Shown piece after piece: positions 14,286-19,095 of a DNA stretch of 19,095 nucleotides (its first letter is position 1; every line of letters begins with the position of its first letter). This stretch comes from Desulfurococcales archaeon (GTDB lineage Archaea > Thermoproteota > Thermoprotei_A > Sulfolobales > Desulfurococcaceae). The notes below the pieces were generated by a model, which saw nothing but the letters and a program-made list of their open reading frames with translations, did no database searches and was not told where the DNA came from. The stretch is taken from positions 1-19,095 of the forward strand of contig JALWQP010000083.1 in the NCBI GenBank assembly GCA_027083045.1, given 5' to 3'. The position numbers and the translations under genes are program-made.

Positions 14286-14350
14286 GGGAGACCGGCCGGT
14301 AGTCGAGGCTCTTAACCCGTAGGTCCCGGGTTCAAATCCCGGCGGGCCCG
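14286..14350 (+). tRNA. tRNA-Lys(CUU) 3' half of a split, trans-spliced tRNA
   Basis: The exon is 14308-14350, 43 nt, positions 31-73. It has anticodon loop CTCTTAA with anticodon CUU at 14311-14313, 3' anticodon strand CCCGT, variable loop AGGTC, T-arm CCGGG/TTCAAAT/CCCGG, acceptor strand CGGGCCC and discriminator G73. CCA is not encoded. Before the exon come the 16-nt extension GGGAGACCGGCCGGTA (14286-14301) and GTCGAG, which together with the 5' half form a bulge-helix-bulge. There is no D-arm and no 5' acceptor strand here, so this is not a complete gene; those parts are found at 18151-18181. A T-rich stretch (ACTTTTCTATCTT) follows and may end the transcript. Splicing by the archaeal endonuclease is predicted between 14307 and 14308. 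Confidence 0.95.
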
Positions 14351-14419
14351 CTCGCCCATACTTTTCTATCTTAGGAGCGAAGAATATTACAGTATCACTA
14401 AGGTATCAATCCATGTAGC

Positions 14420-14428
14420 AATATATTA
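14420..14428 (+). promoter_or_regulatory. TATA box of the metallophosphoesterase gene
   Basis: AATATATTA within an AT-rich stretch. It predicts a start near 14450, at the first ATG of the gene, so a leaderless or nearly leaderless message is expected. This argues against the GTG at 14437 as the start. Confidence 0.45.
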
Positions 14429-14448
14429 TTAGACGAGTGCATGGTGCC

Positions 14449-15372
14449 ATGCTAATGATAAACAAAAAGCTCTACAAACCCAGAGATATACCATTCAAGA
14501 GTATCTACATAATTCCCGGTGAGCCAGCACTATATGTGAGTAAATATGATGCCATCATTGTAAATGACCTACATCTAGGATTCGAAGAAGCTCTAGCACG
14601 AGGCTTAGATTACTCCGATAAAGCGGCAAAGTATTTTCCAGGAATGATTGTTCCAAAAATACAGTTGGAAAAGATCAAGAAAAGCTTAAAGAATATACAT
14701 AAGTTAGTCAGGTCTCGAAGGATCATTATAAATGGCGACCTTAAACATGCATTTGACAGATTACTGCGACAAGAACGGCGCGAAATAAGGGATCTCCTAG
14801 AATTTATTATCAATGACCTAGGTGTCAAGGATCTTATAATTATAAGAGGAAATCATGATAACTATCTAAAACTAATACTGAGAGATTATGGGTTAGAGCT
14901 TCAGAGAGAATTGGAGATTGATACAGGTAGTGAGAAGATACTCGTGACACACGGCCATATATATGTCGATATAACTGGATATGATGCTGTGATCATCGGC
15001 CATGAACATCCAAGCTTGAGATGTTTCGGTACCTATAAGCTTCCATCATTCTTATTTATCCCAACTAGATCAGGGAACTACGTCATAGTCGTACCAGCGA
15101 TCGGGCCCTACCAGTCAGGAACGACCATTACGCCTTCAGCATCCGAATACTTGTCTCCTATAATTAAGAGGCACTGTATAGTTGAGTATGGAAAACCAGT
15201 AACATGGTTATCTAACGAAGACTATCCCCCTGCGGAAGAGGCATTAAAATTACCTCTTCCTCCACTTTCCTCCGAGCTCCTAAGTCTTGAGGAATACGTT
15301 TTTGAGGCAAGAAGAATAGTTGTACTTGATTTCTCTGATGTAGAAACTGCTTTGATATTATGTGGTATCTAG
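14449..15372 (+). CDS. Calcineurin-like metallophosphoesterase (COG1407-like)
   Basis: All five metal-site motifs of the family appear in order: DLHLG (Asp40, His42), NGD (Asp97), GNHD (134-137), THGH (167-170) and GHEH (184-187), counted from this ATG. The protein should be a two-metal phosphoesterase. Relatives of this intracellular COG1407 type are predicted to act on nucleic acid or nucleotide phosphoesters, but the substrate is unknown. About 120 further residues have no motif I know. An in-frame GTG at 14437 would add four residues, but a TATA box at about 14420-14428 puts the transcription start near 14450. So ATG 14449 (leaderless) or ATG 14455 (8 nt after GGTG) is more likely. It follows the tRNA 3' half on the same strand with its own promoter. 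Confidence 0.87.
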   Translation: MLMINKKLYKPRDIPFKSIYIIPGEPALYVSKYDAIIVNDLHLGFEEALARGLDYSDKAAKYFPGMIVPKIQLEKIKKSLKNIHKLVRSRRIIINGDLKHAFDRLLRQERREIRDLLEFIINDLGVKDLIIIRGNHDNYLKLILRDYGLELQRELEIDTGSEKILVTHGHIYVDITGYDAVIIGHEHPSLRCFGTYKLPSFLFIPTRSGNYVIVVPAIGPYQSGTTITPSASEYLSPIIKRHCIVEYGKPVTWLSNEDYPPAEEALKLPLPPLSSELLSLEEYVFEARRIVVLDFSDVETALILCGI

Positions 15373-15605
15373 TTGGGATTATTCAAAAACACTAGTAATA
15401 TCTACGATAATGGTTAAAAAATTATGAAGATCGTGGCATTTTGAGAAGTTATCACAGCCCTATTAATGACTGCTCTCCTACTTCTTCCATGGAATTATTA
15501 TAGTTCCTCTATGGAACCTAGATCCTATGAAAAACAAAAGGCCCCATCTATTAATCCATAGTGTCTAAAGTATCAGGAGCATCCTTCAAGGATAAACACT
15601 TTATC
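15373..15605. other. Convergent intergenic region with small hairpins
   Basis: No gene is visible between the stops of the phosphoesterase and the 336-residue gene. TTCCAT (15485-15490) can pair with ATGGAA (15511-15516), with GGAA/TTCC nested inside. A second inverted repeat, ATCCTTCAAGGAT, is at 15581-15593 just after the minus-strand gene. These may mark transcript ends; box motifs of a guide RNA are absent. Confidence 0.35.
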
Positions 15606-16616
15606 TTAACTATATCTTTTCTTCACAACACGAACTGTATCAAAACCATGTCTAAGGATAACAATGACATGGTCAAACTTAAGCGGGGAATCCTCCATAC
15701 ATTTTATTAGAATAGATGCGATCTTTTCAGCGATCTTCCGTATCTTCTCATATTTTCTAATAAATCCGACTCTTGTAACATTTGTTTCGAGAACATATGC
15801 TGACCCATTATATGTTAATGTAGAATAAGAAACTCCTACGCCCTCGATCTCGGCTAGCTCTACAAGACGATTACTTAGATCCAGTACCTTACCAGAAAGA
15901 CCGATGACTAAATAAATGTTCATAGGCTTTTTAGAGCCAACTATATCGTCTTCTCTAGTCTCACGGCCTTGTGTATCTGTGATAGCAATAAATTTGGGAG
16001 GAACAAAACCAGGCGGTATTGGTCTTCTAGGAAGCACCTTGGTCTTATCAAGCGATGTTTCGACAGGAATGGTTGACGCTATAGGTATGTTGAGTTGCGT
16101 TGTTTTAGCATAACCATCTACTTTCGTAATGGGCTCAGCTGAGTCTTCCCTCTGTTCCCTGGGTGTGAGCATTTGTTTTTTCTCTTCGAAGCCTTCGAGA
16201 TTAAGGTATTTCTTCACAAACTCTGAGGGGAGGAGCGTCTCCTCTATGATGATATGAGAATATACATTATTGTTTACATTATAGGATAGCTGCTCCAAAA
16301 GCTTATAGCCATAAAGCCGCTGGCCATTAATTTCCCCATGAGCACCTATAACTACTCCATTACACAGAAGTAATACGACTTCATCCCAGTTGCTTGTTCT
16401 TCTTTTCAGATTTATTCTATTGAAAATACATGTGTTATTTGATTTTTCTGCAAGCATTTTGAAAACATATGGTATCTTATCACCTATTACTCTATCGATC
16501 CCCTGGAATATGCCTTCAAGAGTAATATGGGCTTCGAAAGAACTTGAGCAAATTTTCTTGCTTAGCTCGTCAAGTCTTTCATGAACCTTTATTTCAACTA
16601 GTTCTTCACTAGGCAA
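15606..16616 (-). CDS. Unrecognised two-domain cytoplasmic protein
   Basis: I do not recognise this 336-residue protein. It has no signal peptide or membrane helix. Residues 1-150 appear to be one alpha/beta domain (VVLLLCNGVVIGAHGEINGQ in its middle). About 150-225 is a charged, proline-rich linker ending in PIPPGFVPPKF. Residues 230-336 form a second alpha/beta domain with IYLVIGLSGKVLDLSNRLVEL and HVIVILRHGFDTVRVVKKR. The start is TTG 16616; a TATA-like ATATTTAAT on the minus strand at 16635-16643 puts the transcription start close to this codon, so the message may be leaderless. It is convergent with the phosphoesterase gene and lies between the two tRNA halves. Confidence 0.7.
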   Translation of the reverse strand: MPSEELVEIKVHERLDELSKKICSSSFEAHITLEGIFQGIDRVIGDKIPYVFKMLAEKSNNTCIFNRINLKRRTSNWDEVVLLLCNGVVIGAHGEINGQRLYGYKLLEQLSYNVNNNVYSHIIIEETLLPSEFVKKYLNLEGFEEKKQMLTPREQREDSAEPITKVDGYAKTTQLNIPIASTIPVETSLDKTKVLPRRPIPPGFVPPKFIAITDTQGRETREDDIVGSKKPMNIYLVIGLSGKVLDLSNRLVELAEIEGVGVSYSTLTYNGSAYVLETNVTRVGFIRKYEKIRKIAEKIASILIKCMEDSPLKFDHVIVILRHGFDTVRVVKKRYS

Positions 16617-16795
16617 AAACCTACACCATAAACAATTAAATATCTAAACAACCTTGTTTCAATATGATATTTAATTTTATTCAATATTAATACCTACCAT
16701 TCAATATTTTGCTCACGATATAAAACATTATGCCATAAATCTGTGAAATATTCGTGCATGGCATTGCTTGAAATCCGGAATGATATATTTATTTT

Positions 16796-16861
16796 TCAGC
16801 CAATCGACCCCTCTTCATAACCTATGAGGTTTATCCGACTATGTCGGCCTCATCATCCACG
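16796..16861 (-). ncRNA. Box C/D guide sRNA (copy next to 16895)
   Basis: Read on the minus strand the parts come in canonical order. C box ATGATGA is at 16850-16856. A 12-nt guide GGCCGACATAGT (16838-16849) precedes D' box CGGA (16834-16837). A spacer follows that folds as AACCT-cat-AGGTT (16819-16831). C' box ATGAAGA is at 16812-16818, a 12-nt guide GGGGTCGATTGG at 16800-16811 and D box CTGA at 16796-16799. Both guides have exactly the archaeal 12-nt length. A TATA-like AATAATATT at 16882-16890 predicts a start near 16861, a few nt before the C box. Such RNAs direct 2'-O-methylation of rRNA or tRNA by fibrillarin, Nop5 and L7Ae. The D' box departs from CUGA. Confidence 0.8.
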
Positions 16862-16894
16862 TATTCAATGATCCTGAAAACTAATATTATTTCC

Positions 16895-17329
16895 TCACAC
16901 TTCAACATAGATAGTATTTCCTCCTTTACGTTTGACGCTCTTCAAGAGGCTGATTGCCCTCCTTCGGCCTGGTGTGCCATAATACGCTTCTCTGCGGCTC
17001 CTAGCCGGCCTACATAATACGTAGTCCCTTACAACTGTTATAGTTATTGATGCTCCAAGCCTGTTAATGATCTTCTTTATCTGTTTTAGATCATTAAGTA
17101 TGTTATCCAAATCATCAGGCATAGGGATCTCTATTATGATCTCTTCTGTACCTCTTCCGAAGTCTAGGCCATAAATAACGACTCCCCGCCATCTAATAGT
17201 GAAATTATAGAATAGGTGAGTTAGTGTCCCGGTGATATCATTAGGTCTATACCTGCTGAGCCCATGTTTTTTAACGAACTCGTCAAATCTATCGAGATCA
17301 GCTACTATAATTATTCCCTCGACGAACAT
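16895..17329 (-). CDS. Unrecognised small alpha/beta protein
   Basis: I do not assign this 144-residue protein. It opens VEGIIIVADLDRFDEFVKKHG and continues to WRGVVIYGLDFGRGTEEIIIEIP, a strand-helix-strand layout that loosely recalls nucleotide-cyclase/GGDEF or GTP cyclohydrolase III palm folds; the likeness is weak. The C-terminal third is basic (RPARSRREAYYGTPGRRRA, then LLKSVKRKGG), which would suit RNA or phosphate binding. ATG 17329 has the strong site GGGTGACC upstream. A box C/D sRNA lies on the same strand on each side, about 20 nt upstream and 35 nt downstream. A link to RNA modification is only suggested by this position. Confidence 0.7.
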   Translation of the reverse strand: MFVEGIIIVADLDRFDEFVKKHGLSRYRPNDITGTLTHLFYNFTIRWRGVVIYGLDFGRGTEEIIIEIPMPDDLDNILNDLKQIKKIINRLGASITITVVRDYVLCRPARSRREAYYGTPGRRRAISLLKSVKRKGGNTIYVEV

Positions 17330-17352
17330 CTAGGTCACCCTTGAGGAACATG

Positions 17353-17415
17353 TCAGTGTGAGACTAGGGTCTTCATCCCCTTAGAAGGGTCCCAGGCTGC
17401 CCACGTCATCATTCA
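17353..17415 (-). ncRNA. Probable box C/D guide sRNA (between TBP and 17329)
   Basis: On the minus strand, C box ATGATGA is at 17406-17412. CGTGGGCAGC followed by a CTGG-like D' box comes next, then a spacer that can fold as CCCTT-ct-AAGGG, then C' box ATGAAGA (17370-17376). The guide CCCTAGTCTCACA (17357-17369) and D box CTGA (17353-17356) close it. The C, C' and D boxes are clear. D' is uncertain, CTGG giving a 10-nt guide or CTAA (17381-17384) giving an over-long one. A TATA-like AATAAATCC at 17437-17445 predicts a start near 17415, three nt before the C box. The overall plan equals that of the other sRNA, including C' sequence and spacer hairpin. Confidence 0.62.
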
Positions 17416-17452
17416 AAGAAAAGGATTTATGTAAAGGGATTTATTAGCCTGG

Positions 17453-18037
17453 TTATCCTCTCCTCGGAAATAGACATTTTAGTTCGAGAAGCTTCTGAGC
17501 TATCTTTCTAACCGCATCCTCGACCTCTCTTTCTTCCTTTGCCCCCGTTATGACCATTTTGCCGCTACTAAATATTAAGAGTACCACTCTAGGGGTTCTC
17601 ATGCGGTGGATTAGACCTGGGAACTGCTCCGGCTCATACATGCTGTCTTCGAGAAGATATGCTGCTCTTTCAAGGTTTACCATAGCGTTGATGTCACCAC
17701 TCGCCACAATGTTTTGGATCTGTATCCTCGGCTTCGATGTTATTTTAATCCCATGCTTGCGGAGGAGCTTAATTATTCTTTTAACAGCCTCGATGAGCTC
17801 ACTTGTACTTTTAGCTCCAGTTACAACCATTTTACCTGATTTAAAAATAAGAGCAGTCGTCTTGGGACGTTCCAGTCTAAGTATAAGTCCTGGAAATTGG
17901 TCTGGCTGATAGGTTACGTTAGGGACACGGCTCTCGATTAGATTTAGATCGAGAGTCTGGTCAAGTATTACTGTTGCTACAATATTCTCTATCTTAGTCG
18001 TAGGATTAAGTGAGATCTCCCCTTCTAGCCCACTCAT
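17453..18037 (-). CDS. tbp: TATA-box-binding protein (TBP)
   Basis: This is the general transcription factor that binds the archaeal TATA box and recruits TFB and RNA polymerase. The 194 residues contain the two imperfect direct repeats of the TBP saddle. The first spans about 14-95 (KIENIVATVILD, FPGLILRLERPKTTALIFKS, GKMVVTGAK) and the second about 104-187 (RIQIQNIVASGDI, FPGLIHRMRTPRVVLLIFSS, GKMVITGAK). Length matches archaeal TBP (about 180-200). ATG 18037 follows a G-rich GGGGGAT site 9 nt upstream. The same 9-mer TTTATAAAT occurs just before this ATG and again at 18074-18082, the latter at promoter distance. The gene is divergent from the tRNA-Lys 5' half. Confidence 0.97.
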   Translation of the reverse strand: MSGLEGEISLNPTTKIENIVATVILDQTLDLNLIESRVPNVTYQPDQFPGLILRLERPKTTALIFKSGKMVVTGAKSTSELIEAVKRIIKLLRKHGIKITSKPRIQIQNIVASGDINAMVNLERAAYLLEDSMYEPEQFPGLIHRMRTPRVVLLIFSSGKMVITGAKEEREVEDAVRKIAQKLLELKCLFPRRG

Positions 18038-18046
18038 TTTATAAAT
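18038..18046 (-). promoter_or_regulatory. Second TATA-like element abutting the TBP start codon
   Basis: ATTTATAAA on the minus strand touches the ATG, with GGGGG upstream like a BRE. Transcription from it would begin inside the coding region, where no nearby Met is in frame. It may therefore be a TBP-binding site that acts in autoregulation, or simply an AT-rich leader. Confidence 0.35.
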
Positions 18047-18073
18047 CCCCCGATTTTAAAAACAATCTCATGG

Positions 18074-18082
18074 TTTATAAAT
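18074..18082 (-). promoter_or_regulatory. TATA box of the TBP gene
   Basis: ATTTATAAA on the minus strand with purine-rich AGGGAGT upstream as a BRE. It predicts a start near 18052, about 15 nt before the TBP ATG. Spacing and BRE fit a good archaeal promoter. Confidence 0.65.
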
Positions 18083-18109
18083 ACTCCCTTGAAAAACAAC
18101 GAACGATAT

Positions 18110-18118
18110 GTTTATAAT
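18110..18118 (+). promoter_or_regulatory. TATA box of the tRNA-Lys 5' half
   Basis: GTTTATAAT, centred 37 nt before the first tRNA base. It predicts a start near 18140 and a leader of about 10 nt to be removed, presumably by RNase P. It supports separate transcription of the 5' half. Confidence 0.6.
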
Positions 18119-18150
18119 CAGAGTTAAGACTAGAATACGGTTGAGCTTAT

Positions 18151-18198
18151 GGGCCCGTAGCTCAGCCTGGTAGAGCGGCGGATACCGGCCGGTCTCCC
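18151..18198 (+). tRNA. tRNA-Lys(CUU) 5' half of a split, trans-spliced tRNA
   Basis: The exon is 18151-18181 (31 nt, positions 1-30 with 17a). It has acceptor strand GGGCCCG, TA, D-arm GCTC/AGCCTGGTA/GAGC, G26 and the anticodon-stem start GCGG. There is no anticodon, T-arm or 3' acceptor strand here. After one A comes TACCGGCCGGTCTCCC (18183-18198), a perfect 16-nt complement of the extension before the 3' half at 14286-14301. Joining the halves gives a full cloverleaf: a 7-bp acceptor with CGGGCCC, and an anticodon stem GCGGG/CCCGT with one G-U pair. Splicing is predicted between 18181 and 18182. A T-containing stretch (CCTTATTTAAT) follows. From memory, split tRNA-Lys(CUU) is described in Staphylothermus. 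Confidence 0.95.
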
Positions 18199-18219
18199 TT
18201 CCTTATTTAATCCACTAAG

Positions 18220-18232
18220 TACCTAGAAGACC
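18220..18232 (+). repeat. 13-bp direct repeat, right copy
   Basis: TACCTAGAAGACC, identical to 14270-14282 and in the same orientation. It lies 21 nt after the complementary extension of the tRNA 5' half and 12 nt before the end of the DUF2070-like gene. The segment between the two copies carries both tRNA halves at its ends. Confidence 0.8.
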
Positions 18233-18244
18233 ACTCTTGGATAT

Positions 18245-19095
18245 CTAATGAATGAAGTAATCTATGAGGCTCGTTATATAACCAACGAGAAACGGACCTA
18301 GGAACAGATAGCCTAGAAGGAGAACTGATGATAACGGGACATTTTTCTTAACTATCTCAACGAGTTTATAAGCTGAATCATTAAGTAGAGGAGCAACGCA
18401 TTCAAAGAAAGCATATTTGACTCCATGATATTCGGTATCATGAGTCTCCAGCTTTTCTATCAACATATCTATTCCTCTAAGGAGTTCCTTCGTCTCTATA
18501 ACAGGGTAATATGTCGACGTAGAATAGACACCTGTTTCCGTATGCTCATCATTAGTCAGTACTTCAACATAGCTAATATCCAAATTTAGCCGGTCAGCTA
18601 CTCTTCTACGTATTTTCTCAGATAATCCTGGCTCCATATTATTGCCTGGAATATATATCAGTACAACTCGATGATCCCCCTCGGGCCAGACAAAGTCTAT
18701 TCCATAAATTTTATCTCCTATGACACCTAGTGATCTGATGTTTTCAACAACAACTATCCTTCCCAAAATATCCTTGGGTTCATTAGTTGTCGTGATCTCT
18801 CCTATTTTTCCGATCACTTGTTCTAAGCCTTTTCTTAGAACATCAAAATTCATGGGCTCCTCTACTTCGTGGTTGTGGCAATCAATAATTATCGTATCAG
18901 GAAGGCCTTTATTTTCACATATTTTCTCGACCCAAGTCTGATACTCATATGGCAGATCATCAATACCCTTAGATCTAGATATAAACACTAAGTTAAGCTT
19001 GTCAAACGGAATAACAAGGAACTTCCATCCATCCTCAATCATGATAGTGAATGGATCATATCCCTTCAGCACATGGAATTCACATAATCCATTTA
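18245..19095 (-). CDS. DUF2070-like archaeal membrane protein, C-terminal part (partial)
   Basis: The frame is open to the window edge (a GTG at 19072 is internal or an unlikely start), so the N-terminal part is missing. The visible 283 residues are mostly a soluble domain: strands around WKFLVIPFDKLNLVFIS, then IIIDCHNHEVEEPMNF, GIDFVWPEGDHRVVLIYIPG and NDEHTETGVYSTSTYYPV. They end in a hydrophobic helix (about the last 30 residues). The DCHNH and DEHTETGVYS stretches rich in Asp and His recall the C-terminal domain of DUF2070, large crenarchaeal proteins with several N-terminal membrane helices. The Asp/His-rich motifs suggest metal binding. The family call is from memory and moderate; biochemical function is unknown. 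Confidence 0.62.
   Translation of the reverse strand, partial: NGLCEFHVLKGYDPFTIMIEDGWKFLVIPFDKLNLVFISRSKGIDDLPYEYQTWVEKICENKGLPDTIIIDCHNHEVEEPMNFDVLRKGLEQVIGKIGEITTTNEPKDILGRIVVVENIRSLGVIGDKIYGIDFVWPEGDHRVVLIYIPGNNMEPGLSEKIRRRVADRLNLDISYVEVLTNDEHTETGVYSTSTYYPVIETKELLRGIDMLIEKLETHDTEYHGVKYAFFECVAPLLNDSAYKLVEIVKKNVPLSSVLLLGYLFLGPFLVGYITSLIDYFIH

Noticed and set aside
15485..15516. Hairpin in the convergent gap as a structured regulatory RNA
   Set aside because: The stem is short and interrupted, no C/D or H/ACA boxes or K-turn accompany it, and hairpins are common where two transcripts converge.
17381..17384. CTAA as the D' box of the sRNA at 17353-17415
   Set aside because: It would leave about 21 nt between C and D', far above the usual 12; the CTGG-like site or no functional D' is more plausible.
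14270..18232. The repeat-bounded segment as an integrated virus or plasmid
   Set aside because: No integrase, replication or capsid gene is present and the segment carries TBP, an essential gene, so a rearrangement of chromosomal DNA fits better.

Overview
The window looks like chromosome of a hyperthermophilic crenarchaeon of the Desulfurococcaceae, most likely Staphylothermus. The reasons are archaeal TATA/BRE promoters, GGTG-type ribosome sites, frequent GTG and TTG starts, an archaeal TATA-binding protein, archaeal lipid-pathway genes, box C/D guide RNAs and a trans-spliced tRNA-Lys(CUU). From memory, split tRNA-Lys(CUU) genes were reported in Staphylothermus marinus and S. hellenicus. 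Nothing looks like an insertion sequence, a CRISPR array or an rRNA gene.

Left part (1-2200, minus strand): an isoprenoid operon runs HMG-CoA synthase, then a DUF35 zinc-ribbon/OB protein, then a partial gene of the HMG-CoA reductase family. That last gene has a Tyr where the catalytic Glu should be. No thiolase gene lies between synthase and DUF35.

2230-12520 is a dipeptide/oligopeptide-type ABC transporter locus: a membrane-anchored 985-residue binding protein, two permeases and two ATPases, all on the minus strand. The binding protein seems circularly permuted relative to the usual SBP_bac_5 order and sits on a coiled-coil stalk. Both permeases carry what looks like the same extracytoplasmic domain between TM1 and TM2. 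Two unrecognised membrane proteins lie between the binding protein and the ATPases.

12600-14244 (plus) is a two-gene unit: an aKMT-like methyltransferase overlapping a radical SAM protein. 

14250-18240 is the most interesting part. The 3' half of tRNA-Lys(CUU) lies at 14308-14350 and the 5' half at 18151-18181. Both are on the plus strand, in inverted order, each with its own TATA box. A 16-bp complementary extension and a textbook bulge-helix-bulge join them at position 30/31. A 13-bp direct repeat lies just outside each half, so recombination between the repeats would rebuild one intron-containing tRNA gene on a circle of about 3.95 kb. Between the halves are a metallophosphoesterase, two unrecognised genes, two box C/D sRNAs and TBP. 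TBP is transcribed divergently from the 5' half. The right end (18245-19095, minus) is the 3' part of a DUF2070-like membrane protein gene.
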